This document shows, one piece after another, positions 1-7,209 of a DNA stretch of 56,092 nt. The notes under the pieces were generated by a model, which saw nothing but the letters and a program-made list of their open reading frames with translations, was not told where the DNA came from and did not search any database. A program made the translations under genes and the position numbers. Positions within the stretch are counted from its first letter, which is position 1, and the number at the start of each line of letters is the position of its first letter. This stretch comes from a virus, in the IMG/VR virus record IMGVR_UViG_3300027839_000010, positions 1 to 56,092 of that record; one strand, given 5' to 3'.

Positions 1-398
1 AGCCAAAAAGGATCAGTTCCAAGAATACCACCCTTCTTGTTATACTCTTTAGTAACATTTGCAACACGTCTATGACAATTAAAGCATAAACGAATGTTAA
101 TTTGTTCTAAACCAAACTTGTAAGCGTTACAAAAATAACAAAGACCATAATGCTTTACTTTAACAACTGTTAGTAATGCTTCTCTACCTTTCTTGCCTGC
201 ACAGTCTCCACATATGTCTGAAACAGTTGCGTTAGATGCCTTGTTTGATAGACAGCCAAAACATAATGCCTCTTTATATTCGTTAACTCTAGTATATTCG
301 TTCTCTTGATGTTTTTCCCAAAGTTTTTTTGTGTGGTCGTTTGCGTTCTTGTTAGTATCTAGTTCGGTGGGCAAAATCCAGTCAACCTCTTTAAGCAT
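1..398 (-). CDS. Truncated Cys-rich zinc-binding protein (3' end outside window)
   Basis: The frame is open from an ATG at 398 to the window edge (132 codons, no stop). Four paired-cysteine knuckles are visible in order (CFGC, CGDC, CYFC, CFNCH), so it probably binds two zinc ions, perhaps as an HNH-like or tandem zinc-ribbon protein. The start overlaps the end of the upstream 85-aa gene by 40 bp, so it continues the portal transcript. No catalytic residues can be assigned because the C-terminus is missing. The coding call is firm; the function is unknown. Confidence 0.7.
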   Translation of the reverse strand, partial: MLKEVDWILPTELDTNKNANDHTKKLWEKHQENEYTRVNEYKEALCFGCLSNKASNATVSDICGDCAGKKGREALLTVVKVKHYGLCYFCNAYKFGLEQINIRLCFNCHRRVANVTKEYNKKGGILGTDPFW

Positions 399-616
399 TG
401 ATCCAGTGCGGTAAAAGTGTAGAACTCTATTTGCTCAGTACCTTTTTCACATTTGGTTGTCATTTTAATTATATCTTGAATAACATTTTCACAACGTGTT
501 TTCTTAACTTGAATCTTTACAGTCTTCACAACTACAACTTTTTTTGTTTTTTCTCCATATACTTTCTCCACGTTCGCCTTCCTCTTTATTTTTTTTCCTA
601 CACTCTTCACAGTCAT
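359..616 (-). CDS. Small basic protein coupled to the portal gene
   Basis: 85 aa. Its ATG overlaps the portal stop codon in an ATGA junction, indicating translational coupling. The N-terminal half is very rich in Lys and Val; the C-terminal half contains four scattered Cys. I recognise no family. Its position directly after the portal suggests a head-assembly or DNA-binding accessory role, which is only inference. Confidence 0.6.
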   Translation of the reverse strand: MTVKSVGKKIKRKANVEKVYGEKTKKVVVVKTVKIQVKKTRCENVIQDIIKMTTKCEKGTEQIEFYTFTALDQCLKRLTGFCPPN

Positions 617-2589
617 GATTCTTGTATGTCATCCTTCTCCCAACTATTTAAACCTTCGAACTCATTCTTCACAATATCTCTGGCTTGTCTAACTGTCATC
701 ATTCCAGCCTTGCGAAGTTCGTCTACTGTTTTAGTTTTATTCCATCCAAAGTCTACGGATGTTTGTAATGTTGTCTTAACTATTTCAAAGTTGGCTGGGG
801 TAATGCCGTCTGGGAAAGATTTCCTGGACATACTTGTTCCTTGTCCTGATGCAGGGTGTCCTTGTGCAACTCCGCCTGTGTCGGACGGTCTTTGCTTGCC
901 TGGTTCGCCTTGCATTCGTTGTTGCTCCTCCTTTGGGGCGGCTGTGCCGCCTCTTCCTCCTGGGTTCTTCACAGTTCCACCGTTGTTCTCTTCGGCATCT
1001 ATCTGTTCTCTTAATGTTATGACAGGATCTTTTGATACAATAAAGTCTCCAGTGTGAGTTCTTGTAACTTCGAATCCCATTGATTGGTATGCTCTCATGT
1101 TTTCTATTTCAACTCCTTCTATTTGTAAGTTTCTAAGTTTGTCGGTTTCTTCTCCAATCTTTAATTTTAATTCCCAGTCATCTACATTTAACATAAATGC
1201 AATCTTTCGTAAAAAGCCTTTGTACAAAAAGTCCTGACCCCATTTGACTGCTCTGTTTGTAATTGTAACTTGCAAACCTTCTTGAGACCAACCAGTAGGA
1301 AGTTCTCCAAAGTAAAGGGGGAGGACACCATATGTTGCTCCTATAATCATACGTAGTTCTCTTCGTATTGTAGTAAATTCTAATTCTTTAAGTGATCCAG
1401 TAAAGTCTATCCATTCTGCCATGTTACCTGCGTTACCACCTCTGTCGTTTTCAACAAGTAGGGGGTGTATTCTGTATGGATCTTCTGCGGCAGACTCTTC
1501 AAGTGCATCCCAGGACTTTCTAAAAGTCTCATAGTTTCTTGATGCAATAACTAACATACCTCGTGGAGGTCTCATCTTGTCGAAATACTTTCTAATGTAT
1601 TCGTCCATGTGGGATAGTGCCATTACTTTACTCCAGATGGAATAAATCGGGGAGAAACCATAAACCAAGTCTGGTCTATACTTGCCTGCTTTCCAAATAA
1701 CTTCGCCTTCAGCATAAACAAATCGTTTTGGGTTTGGAATACCTAGCGAATAGATGGAGTTGACTTCGCAGATGGCTTTCAGAGCCTTCAAGGGCATGGA
1801 GTGCTTTCCGTCTTGTACGATTTGACAGTAGTCATCATCCAGAATTCGGTGCTCTCTGTGCTCAGAATGGGGGCAAACACGTACTTTATGACCTTTATCA
1901 TCGTATCCTATACGTCCATCAGAGTCTGCAATCATTGCAATCTGTGCTGGATCAGCTCGTATCATTTCTTTTATTTTCGTGTTTTTGAGCATAATTTCGC
2001 CTTTATCGTTAAAAACATAGGATTTTAGAGTTAAAACGTATGCATTATCAGCAATTTCGAGGTCTCTTTCAATCATTCTCATAACATCTTCTAATGTCTG
2101 TTCGTTACCATTTACAGGGTTAATCATTAAATCTTCTAAAACCTTACGATGTTCAGGTATTGGTCTAATTAAATTGGTTCCACCACAGGTATCACACATC
2201 AATGTGTTGTTTTTAGTCTCTCTTTGTTCCATTATTGTGAGTGCTGTGTTCTCTGTTGAGTTATCTTTCTCTGCTTCAGGAGACAATGGGGGGTATTCAA
2301 ACTCTTTTGAGCAGTCTGTACATTTGTATTTGAACTTTTCAACGATTTCAAATCCATTTTTGAACATTTCTCTGTTGATTGTTTCGATAGGAATACGTAA
2401 AGCATCTATGTTATTGGCTAACTCATAGATCATTATGAGTGGGAATGGGAAAATTGGTAGTTTAGCACCTGTATCGGTACTCATGTATGGTTGTGTTATG
2501 CTTGGTCGGACTGTTTTACCTGTCTCCCCTGCTTGAGCTTTAGTGATTAACCCATTTAAAGAGGTTTTAATACTGTTAACTAAGCCCAT
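613..2589 (-). CDS. Phage portal protein with an embedded zinc ribbon
   Basis: 658 aa, longer than typical HK97 portals of about 420-500 aa. The portal is the dodecameric DNA-translocation ring at one capsid vertex and the docking site of terminase. Portal features include an N-terminal segment anticipating the wing/stem, a central stretch with PPRGMLVIAS and the IIGATYGVLPLYFG region, and a polar low-complexity C-terminus. Unusually, two cysteine pairs (KCTDC near residue 90 and MCDTC near 132) form a probable zinc ribbon inserted in the N-terminal domain, separated by an acidic linker. A TATA element lies 20-29 bp upstream of the ATG. The Gly/Pro/Gln-rich tail (about 555-600) is probably disordered. 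Confidence 0.88.
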   Translation of the reverse strand: MGLVNSIKTSLNGLITKAQAGETGKTVRPSITQPYMSTDTGAKLPIFPFPLIMIYELANNIDALRIPIETINREMFKNGFEIVEKFKYKCTDCSKEFEYPPLSPEAEKDNSTENTALTIMEQRETKNNTLMCDTCGGTNLIRPIPEHRKVLEDLMINPVNGNEQTLEDVMRMIERDLEIADNAYVLTLKSYVFNDKGEIMLKNTKIKEMIRADPAQIAMIADSDGRIGYDDKGHKVRVCPHSEHREHRILDDDYCQIVQDGKHSMPLKALKAICEVNSIYSLGIPNPKRFVYAEGEVIWKAGKYRPDLVYGFSPIYSIWSKVMALSHMDEYIRKYFDKMRPPRGMLVIASRNYETFRKSWDALEESAAEDPYRIHPLLVENDRGGNAGNMAEWIDFTGSLKELEFTTIRRELRMIIGATYGVLPLYFGELPTGWSQEGLQVTITNRAVKWGQDFLYKGFLRKIAFMLNVDDWELKLKIGEETDKLRNLQIEGVEIENMRAYQSMGFEVTRTHTGDFIVSKDPVITLREQIDAEENNGGTVKNPGGRGGTAAPKEEQQRMQGEPGKQRPSDTGGVAQGHPASGQGTSMSRKSFPDGITPANFEIVKTTLQTSVDFGWNKTKTVDELRKAGMMTVRQARDIVKNEFEGLNSWEKDDIQES

Positions 2590-2608
2590 AACAAATCATT
2601 AACATATG

Positions 2609-2618
2609 TATATTTAAA
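2609..2618 (-). promoter_or_regulatory. TATA element of the portal transcript
   Basis: Read on the minus strand this is TTTAAATATA, centred about 25 nt before the portal ATG. That is the archaeal TATA-box distance for a leaderless transcript. It overlaps the end of the small divergent-side gene at 2614-2733. Confidence 0.6.
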
Positions 2619-2733
2619 CTTTGTCTATTTTTGTCACGGTTTTGTTAACTTTTTGGACAGGTTTAGGATTGTCTCCATGTGTATCGCACTTTGAATCTCT
2701 ATATTCTTTATCGCATTTGCAAGCCATAGACAT
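2614..2733 (-). CDS. Tiny Cys-rich protein
   Basis: 39 aa from ATG 2733 (a second in-frame ATG lies two codons later). It starts with a CKC motif and has another Cys and a His (CDTHGD), a compact possible metal-binding knuckle, followed by a Lys/Val-rich tail. It is divergent from the plus gene starting at 2764, with only 30 bp between the starts, so the promoters must overlap. Function unknown. Confidence 0.5.
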   Translation of the reverse strand: MSMACKCDKEYRDSKCDTHGDNPKPVQKVNKTVTKIDKV

Positions 2734-2763
2734 AATTATATAGGTATACTATTAAAGATTATC

Positions 2764-2988
2764 ATGGAATACCCATCTATACCTGAAGACATGGATAAAG
2801 AGTCAGTTATTGATGCCTGTATTTATGTTAATGACTGTTTTCAATTAAAAGATAATTTTCGTTTAAAGAATGATTTTGGTATGACGTTAACAGGTTTGTT
2901 AAGAGGTATATCTTCAATTGTAAAAGAACATGATAATAGATTACACAGAAACATACTTGAATCACTAAGTATATTAGCAAACAAATAA
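2764..2988 (+). CDS. Small acidic protein of unknown function
   Basis: 74 aa, mostly predicted helical, with no cysteine pair apart from isolated Cys near residues 19 and 25. First gene of a short plus operon ending 10 bp before the HELLH peptidase gene. AT-rich TATA-like sequence precedes the ATG. No family recognised. Confidence 0.6.
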   Translation: MEYPSIPEDMDKESVIDACIYVNDCFQLKDNFRLKNDFGMTLTGLLRGISSIVKEHDNRLHRNILESLSILANK

Positions 2989-2998
2989 CTGATTTAAT

Positions 2999-3550
2999 AT
3001 GATTCATTTCTTTACAAAGAATATAAACGAGAGAGTTTACAAAGATATTATTTGTCGTACGATTATGCTTAACGGTCATGATGGTAGGAGCAAGTCTTCA
3101 TACGAAGTATGGAAAAATTTTGAAGACAATTGGGAACTTAACATTATTCCTGTTACAGATCAAGAAGATTTTAAAGTATATTATAAACATTTGAACGTAG
3201 AAACCAGCGATGGAATCGCCTGGGGCGTGACTGGAAGCAAGGTAATTTATATGTTTGTTAATGATTCGAAGAATCCATTTATACTTCGATCTAATGTGAT
3301 GCCTCTTGCTCATGAGTTGCTTCATGCTGTTTATCAGGATAGGATTGGTACTTTTCATGTTACTAGGAAATTTAACTCCCCCGAAGGTAGAGCAGGCACG
3401 AAAGGAGCAGCTGCTACGGTTATCGTACATGACAACTGGTATGGTACAAAGAAAACTATCAAGTTTTGGATAAGACATAGTTTTATGTGGCTCCCAATTA
3501 CTATACCTTTCATCCCAATTAGTCAAGCAAAGAAAGATTATCCTATTTGA
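2999..3550 (+). CDS. Putative zinc metallopeptidase (HELLH motif)
   Basis: 183 aa. Residues 105-109 are HELLH, the zinc-binding and catalytic signature of gluzincin/metzincin-like peptidases, preceded by a hydrophobic strand. No signal peptide is seen, so it would act in the cell. A third zinc ligand is not obvious; the HVTR/HD residues downstream are candidates. The C-terminus is hydrophobic and Pro/Ile-rich and may associate with a membrane or tail. It follows the 74-aa gene after 10 bp. Possible roles are virion maturation, lysis or host-protein cleavage; none is shown by the sequence. Confidence 0.6.
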   Translation: MIHFFTKNINERVYKDIICRTIMLNGHDGRSKSSYEVWKNFEDNWELNIIPVTDQEDFKVYYKHLNVETSDGIAWGVTGSKVIYMFVNDSKNPFILRSNVMPLAHELLHAVYQDRIGTFHVTRKFNSPEGRAGTKGAAATVIVHDNWYGTKKTIKFWIRHSFMWLPITIPFIPISQAKKDYPI

Positions 3551-3555
3551 TAACA

Positions 3556-3563
3556 TTTAAATC
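3556..3563 (+). promoter_or_regulatory. TATA element TTTAAATC
   Basis: TTTAAATC centred 25 nt upstream of the ATG at 3585, fitting a leaderless archaeal promoter. The same octamer occurs after the hairpin at 7183-7206. Confidence 0.5.
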
Positions 3564-3584
3564 AAAGTAATTTTATATAAAACC

Positions 3585-3674
3585 ATGACTGAAGATAAGA
3601 AAAAGAAGAAACGAACCGAATGTTCTGATGGAGTATGTAGGATAGTTGACGATCTGGATGAAATGAACTCTTGA
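3585..3674 (+). CDS. Tiny Lys-rich protein with a Cys pair
   Basis: 29 aa: a run of Lys residues, then Cys at 13 and 18, then an acidic tail. Its TGA overlaps the TTG start of the next gene (TTGA), and a TATA element lies at the right distance upstream. This arrangement supports it as a real translated leader gene of a three-gene unit. Confidence 0.5.
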   Translation: MTEDKKKKKRTECSDGVCRIVDDLDEMNS

Positions 3675-3874
3675 CTATATCTAATAACGATTTTAAAAAG
3701 ACTATATGTATAGTATGTTATGATAAATTTGGACAGCATAGTAAGAATGGCTGGATGAAGTGTATGTTTAGGCTTCAAGGTACTATTGCTATGAATGATA
3801 TTAATGGTACTACTGCTGAGATTGATGGTGCCCCCTCATTAAGTGGTGGAGGTAATCCTTCAAATGGCAGTTAG
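3671..3874 (+). CDS. Small zinc-knuckle protein
   Basis: 67 aa starting at TTG, coupled to the previous stop by a TTGA overlap. CIVC near residues 13-16 and KC further on suggest a metal knuckle in the N-terminal half; the C-terminus is Gly/Ser-rich and probably flexible. It overlaps the next gene by about 11 bp. Function unknown. Confidence 0.55.
   Translation: MTISNNDFKKTICIVCYDKFGQHSKNGWMKCMFRLQGTIAMNDINGTTAEIDGAPSLSGGGNPSNGS
3848..3853 (+). promoter_or_regulatory. Shine-Dalgarno GGAGGT deciding the 3864 start
   Basis: GGAGGT lies 10 nt before ATG 3864. This favours that ATG over the in-frame GTG at 3843, which would place the motif inside the gene. Confidence 0.6.
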
Positions 3875-4052
3875 AGAATCCATTCGTAATTTCTGTAGAG
3901 GATTAAAAAAATCTTTTAGTGGAGAAGACTATCTTCGAAACATTAATCATTGCACTAAATGTGGTAAGGCTAGTTTCTTTGGTAATACTTGCCTACAGTG
4001 TGAAACAGATAATGCGTTCGGAACTTTTAACAAGAAAGAAGGATACGATTGA
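3864..4052 (+). CDS. Small zinc-ribbon protein
   Basis: 62 aa. A basic N-terminal helix is followed by a CTKC ... CLQC zinc ribbon (the two pairs are about 13 residues apart). The start is chosen because a strong Shine-Dalgarno motif precedes it. It is the last gene of its unit, followed by a T-run at 4063. Likely a nucleic-acid or protein-binding adaptor; target unknown. Confidence 0.65.
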   Translation: MAVRESIRNFCRGLKKSFSGEDYLRNINHCTKCGKASFFGNTCLQCETDNAFGTFNKKEGYD

Positions 4053-4062
4053 ATCCGATTAG

Positions 4063-4070
4063 TTTTTTTT
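4063..4070 (+). terminator. T-run terminator
   Basis: Eight consecutive T just after the stop at 4052, with more T-rich sequence near 4100. Archaeal transcription commonly stops at such U-runs. It separates the plus unit from the convergent gene at 4199-4426. Confidence 0.5.
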
Positions 4071-4198
4071 GTAGCCCCCCAGAAAGCCAAAAAACACAAT
4101 TTTTTATCTGAGTACTTAGCTGACTAATGACGGTTTCTGAACTTCGTGAAAATACTTTTGAAATAAAATAAAAATAAAAAAGAAAAAAAAGAAGATTA

Positions 4199-4426
4199 TT
4201 AATCTTCGATTTTTATATTCAAGCGTTTACAAGCTTTAGATATTTTTTCGTATAAATATCCGTTGCCTATAAATTCGCTGTCTTTGTGGGTCATGATTTC
4301 TTTAATGGCACAAGCTAAAAGATAAGCTCCTGTCATTCTGTCATCATTACCCTCGAGGCATGGTGTTGAATAGATATCATTTATAACTACTTGATATCTT
4401 TCGTCCATGCTTTGAATTTCTGACAT
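4199..4426 (-). CDS. Small protein of unknown function, own palindromic promoter
   Basis: 75 aa, mixed helical, no motif recognised. It stands alone on the minus strand between convergent and divergent plus genes. Its promoter has a TATA box (TTATATAC on the minus strand) within a palindrome at 4444-4458, so it may repress its own transcription. A small transcription regulator is plausible from this arrangement but no HTH is clear. Confidence 0.6.
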   Translation of the reverse strand: MSEIQSMDERYQVVINDIYSTPCLEGNDDRMTGAYLLACAIKEIMTHKDSEFIGNGYLYEKISKACKRLNIKIED

Positions 4427-4443
4427 AGTTTCTCTTACATGTC

Positions 4444-4458
4444 GTAGTATATAACTAC
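4444..4458. promoter_or_regulatory. Palindromic operator over a TATA box
   Basis: GTAGT-ATATA-ACTAC, with partial symmetry continuing outward. The centre contains the minus-strand TATA element, about 25 nt before the ATG at 4426. Binding of a dimeric repressor here would block TBP. Confidence 0.5.
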
Positions 4459-4564
4459 TATGTGAGTTTATAAAGAAAGTTGTTTTTCCTAAACACTTAT
4501 AATACTAGAAAACAAGGGGTTGAAAATTAAAATAAAAATAAAACGTGTTTTTGTTAAAGTCCAC

Positions 4565-4581
4565 ATAGTAAGTAATACTAT
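4565..4581. promoter_or_regulatory. Second palindrome, same geometry
   Basis: ATAGTA-AGTAA-TACTAT: six-base half-sites with a 5-base spacer. It resembles the palindrome at 4444-4458 (shared CACATAGTA context), but sits on the side of the plus operon starting at 4649. The two sites may co-regulate the divergent units. Confidence 0.45.
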
Positions 4582-4648
4582 AATCAAAACGTCAAAAATA
4601 TAGTAATAGTGCTAAAAATGGTCGTTCTTTTATTAAGTAGTATATCTA

Positions 4649-5122
4649 ATGATATCTATGTGGAAAATCACTAAAGCATTAGACACATTAGAAAACAAAA
4701 TCACGACTAGAAAAGACAGAAAACTAGCCTTGAAAAATGCCAAAACTGAATATAAAAATTTAGTAAAGGCTATCAAAAAATCCCAAAATCCAGCTGATTT
4801 TTTAAATGCTGACGATATACCAGCACAAAAAGAAACCGTAACAGAAAAGGTTTCTAGAATGTCAAAAACAAAAGTTGAAGAAAAATATGGAAAAACCATA
4901 ATTTTTAAACCAACTTCAAGAAAAACAACATACTATGCAGATAAAGGAAGCATAGACGGAAAATTTACAGCATGGTCAGAATTGACAAATTGGTTAATTG
5001 TCAGTCCAAACCCAAAAAACAAAACTGAAAACAGAATCTTTTTTAATTTCTGTGATGAAAAAAACATCAAAAATTTTACAAAACAAGCACATAAAGATGG
5101 TTTTGAGGTTGAATTTCATTGA
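4649..5122 (+). CDS. Lys-rich protein of unknown function
   Basis: 157 aa. Residues 1-60 form a strongly basic helical or coiled-coil segment; residues 85-157 look like a small alpha/beta domain with several aromatic positions (TAWSELTNWLIVS, IFFNF). First gene of a four-gene coupled operon (4649-5683). Two ATG codons lie at the start (residues 1 and 4). A DNA-associated role is suggested by charge only. Confidence 0.6.
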   Translation: MISMWKITKALDTLENKITTRKDRKLALKNAKTEYKNLVKAIKKSQNPADFLNADDIPAQKETVTEKVSRMSKTKVEEKYGKTIIFKPTSRKTTYYADKGSIDGKFTAWSELTNWLIVSPNPKNKTENRIFFNFCDEKNIKNFTKQAHKDGFEVEFH

Positions 5123-5343
5123 CCTTAAACCTTCTTTCTTTATTTCCTTATGTCAAGGAATTAGAAAAACAAACTAAAGATTCAAAAATCATAATTGACT
5201 TTTTGGACTTTACTATTGTAGAGATGAAAAAAGAGATGGTAGAAAGGGAAATATCACAAAAAAGATATTTAGCAAAAATTGACCAATTAGAAAAAATGGA
5301 CAAACTAGAAAAACTAAACGAGGAGATGTTTAGGAAATATTGA
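5119..5343 (+). CDS. Small coiled-coil protein
   Basis: 74 aa starting at TTG in a TTGA overlap with the previous stop. From about residue 14 it is charged and heptad-like (KELEKQTKDSK, DQLEKMDKLEKLNEEM), so a coiled coil is likely. The next gene also starts by TTGA overlap. Function unknown. Confidence 0.55.
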   Translation: MTLNLLSLFPYVKELEKQTKDSKIIIDFLDFTIVEMKKEMVEREISQKRYLAKIDQLEKMDKLEKLNEEMFRKY

Positions 5344-5447
5344 CAAATATAACAAAAGTTTCAAAAGAAAATCTAAAATCCATAGAGGCTTTAATCGAGC
5401 TTATGACATGGAATTTGGAAATTCCAAAAGAGGATAAAGAAAAATGA
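5340..5447 (+). CDS. Tiny acidic helical protein
   Basis: 35 aa, TTG start overlapping the preceding TGA, and its own TGA overlapping the next ATG (ATGA). The double overlap is the main evidence that this short frame is translated. No motif. Confidence 0.45.
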   Translation: MTNITKVSKENLKSIEALIELMTWNLEIPKEDKEK

Positions 5448-5683
5448 TTAAAAAATTTATTTCTAAAAAAGAAATTTCAATTATTTCCTCAATTAGAAAT
5501 AGAAATAAAACTAAGTGTTTAAGAAACCATGATTTTGATTTAATCAGAATTGTAAAAGGTAGAAAAGTGAGATATTGTTCAAAATGTATTTTGATAAGAA
5601 CAAAAAGACAAAATGATAAAGTACAAATTGAAAAATATAATTTACAAAAAAATAAATTTCAATTCTTTGGAGTTATCCAATGA
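5444..5683 (+). CDS. Small basic zinc-ribbon protein
   Basis: 79 aa, highly basic. A Cys-x(3)-His element (KCLRNHDF) and a CSKC pair about 20 residues later form a possible C-H-C-C zinc site. Last convincing gene of the 4649 operon, coupled by ATGA. Probably nucleic-acid binding. Confidence 0.6.
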   Translation: MIKKFISKKEISIISSIRNRNKTKCLRNHDFDLIRIVKGRKVRYCSKCILIRTKRQNDKVQIEKYNLQKNKFQFFGVIQ

Positions 5684-5690
5684 TTATCAT

Positions 5691-5716
5691 TAACGTTTAT
5701 CATCAACGTTTATCAT
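5691..5716 (+). repeat. Two tandem 13-bp repeats
   Basis: AACGTTTATCAT with a one-base linker occurs twice in tandem, and a partial TTATCAT copy flanks it upstream. The pair lies at the edge of the non-coding control region and could be iterons or operators. Confidence 0.5.
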
Positions 5717-5732
5717 TGAAATTACCTAACCA

Positions 5733-5774
5733 TACCGTACCATATATAAGGGAGTACCGTACCAGTACCGTACA
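5733..5774 (+). promoter_or_regulatory. Three TACCGTAC repeats around a TATA box
   Basis: TACCGTAC starts at 5733, 5755 and 5766. The spacings are 22 and 11 bp, so all copies face the same side of the helix. ATATATAAG (5742-5750) lies between copies 1 and 2. The layout looks like a cooperative operator on a promoter firing rightwards into DNA with no convincing gene, or like origin iterons. Confidence 0.5.
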
Positions 5775-5879
5775 AAAAAGTACAAAAATCGTCAGAAAAA
5801 TTCAAAAAATTTCGGGAAATCTGAGAAAAATGAAAAATCTGAAATTTGAAAAAAGGATTTATGAAAGAAATAAGTAATA

Positions 5880-6376
5880 AGTTTAAGTACAAGTAATAAT
5901 AATAATCAATAATATAGTAATAATAATAATAATGATATTATAAATGTAATGTTATATAATTAATGTTATATAAGTTATATAAGTATCTATTTTATTCTAA
6001 GTAATTAGTAATAAGTAGTACACGCATATGTACACGTAAGTATAAGGGTGTAGGCATACAAACAATGGGGTAAGTAGTTGGTATTTGTTTATATAATAGG
6101 TTGTCCTAATAGAAGTATCTGATGATGGTGGATAACCTGAAGATGAATAGGAATGAGAGGTAAAGAACGTAGATACGTCATACCTCTTATTTCCGTACAC
6201 TAAGTAAGTAAGTAAATAAGTAGTAAGTATTAAGTGTACACTTAGTATAGTGTATAAGTATAGTCCATACTGTGGGTATATATAGTATATATAGTATATA
6301 TAATACAGGGCGACCAACAAAAAATGGGGGGAATCGTAGGGAAAGTTTTATATCAAATCGTGCCGTAACTACCACA
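5880..6376. other. AT-rich non-coding region, left half of possible origin
   Basis: About 500 bp without a convincing gene: TAATAATAA runs, TAAGTAAGTAAG repeats, a perfect 14-bp palindrome TAAGTGTACACTTA at 6231-6244, and three TATATATAG repeats near 6278-6302. The TGTACACTTAGTA element recurs on the other side of the 103-aa gene. This could be a replication origin or a regulatory/ncRNA locus. Confidence 0.45.
6346..6354 (+). promoter_or_regulatory. TATA element of the 6377 gene
   Basis: TTTTATATC centred about 27 nt before ATG 6377, matching leaderless archaeal promoter spacing. This decides the start, as the open frame continues upstream into TATATAG repeats. Confidence 0.6.
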
Positions 6377-6688
6377 ATGACCTCGAAAAGAGAACTAGAA
6401 GAACAACTTGAATTGCAAAAAGAAATTAATGCAAAACAAGAAAAACTTCTAGGTATGAAAAAAACTGTAACCGACAAAATACAAGCAGGAACAAATTTTG
6501 TTCCTATCTGTAAAGTAGCAGGTATTACAGCAAGCTTCATGCCTACCAGCGATAAATATCCAGTACCTAGTATTTGGATATCTAAAAATGGTAGACAAGG
6601 TATGGCTATACCAGCAACAAAAGCAGGAATGGATTCCCTTGTTGCAATAGTAGCAGAAGTATTAGAAAAAGCAGAATTAACAGCATAG
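6377..6688 (+). CDS. Small protein encoded inside the repeat region
   Basis: 103 aa. Residues 1-30 form a charged helix or coiled coil (KRELEEQLELQKEINAKQEK); residues 40-90 are a more globular, Ala/Ile/Pro-rich domain; the C-terminus is a helix rich in Ala/Val/Glu. It is a lone gene flanked on both sides by about 500 bp of non-coding repeats with shared motifs, and followed by a long T-run. A role in binding the adjacent repeats (replication initiation or partition) is a reasonable guess from position only. Confidence 0.6.
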   Translation: MTSKRELEEQLELQKEINAKQEKLLGMKKTVTDKIQAGTNFVPICKVAGITASFMPTSDKYPVPSIWISKNGRQGMAIPATKAGMDSLVAIVAEVLEKAELTA

Positions 6689-6723
6689 AATAAACATCTA
6701 TGTGAAAAATTCTCTTTACTCTC

Positions 6724-6732
6724 TTTTTTTTT
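6724..6732 (+). terminator. T-run terminator
   Basis: A run of about nine T roughly 40 bp after the stop of the 6377 gene, consistent with archaeal U-run termination. Confidence 0.5.
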
Positions 6733-7182
6733 ATTTAACTTATTTAAAAAACGCTTTCCTGTCCTGCCCGAAGGGCTTAAGTACTTACTTACTTAAGTAT
6801 AAGTTGTACACTTAGTAAGTCTTAAGTATACTTAGTAATATATATGTTTGGTCGTGACTATTAGGCGTAATTTGTATCATATTTATTTAAAATTTCGTAG
6901 ATAATGACATGATCGGCAGGTATAGGGCGTAATATACAGGCGTATAGGGTAAAACAAAACAAAAGGATATATGTCTATTAATAAGGAATATTGTATGTAT
7001 TATGGTGTATGTTATGGTGTAGGTAGTGTAAGAGTTATTATTGGTGGTTTTTCCCCCCTCATTATATTATATTAGTCATGTATTATATGTTATATCTTAT
7101 ACGCACACGCATGAGTAGTATTGTTATGTGTATTGTATATGTTATTGATATTGTATTACCCCCCCCTATATTATAAGTATTA
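6733..7182. other. AT-rich non-coding region, right half of possible origin
   Basis: About 450 bp with no credible gene. It has overlapping TAAGTA/TACTTA palindromes (TAAGTATACTTA at 6823-6834), another TGTACACTTAGTA copy, three GGCGTA elements (around 6862, 6927, 6940), and two runs of C near 7053 and 7159. It leads directly into the hairpin at 7183. Confidence 0.4.
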
Positions 7183-7206
7183 TTTCCAACAAATCCCCGT
7201 TGGAAA
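7183..7206 (+). repeat. Hairpin element, copy 1
   Basis: TTTCCAAC, an 8-nt loop and GTTGGAAA form a perfect 8-bp stem. It is followed by GAAAGATTTAAATCA, which contains a TATA-like TTTAAATC (7219-7226). The whole arrangement recurs at 10161-10199, so it is a repeated regulatory element and not a chance stem. Confidence 0.6.
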
Positions 7207-7209
7207 AGG

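Noticed and set aside
398-1057. Long plus-strand frame inside the portal gene
   Set aside because: Antisense to a clear portal protein; Cys/Phe/Leu-rich composition typical of a shadow frame.
5680-5877. 65-codon frame after the zinc-ribbon gene at 5444
   Set aside because: It begins in an ATGA overlap, but it runs through the 13-bp repeats, the TACCGTAC operator and a TATA box, and its composition follows the repeats. I treat it as non-coding, with some doubt.
6187-6540. Long minus-strand frame across the repeat region
   Set aside because: Its residues mirror the TATATAG and TAAGTA repeats (Tyr/Ile/Leu periodicity) and it overlaps the 6377 gene, which has a proper promoter.
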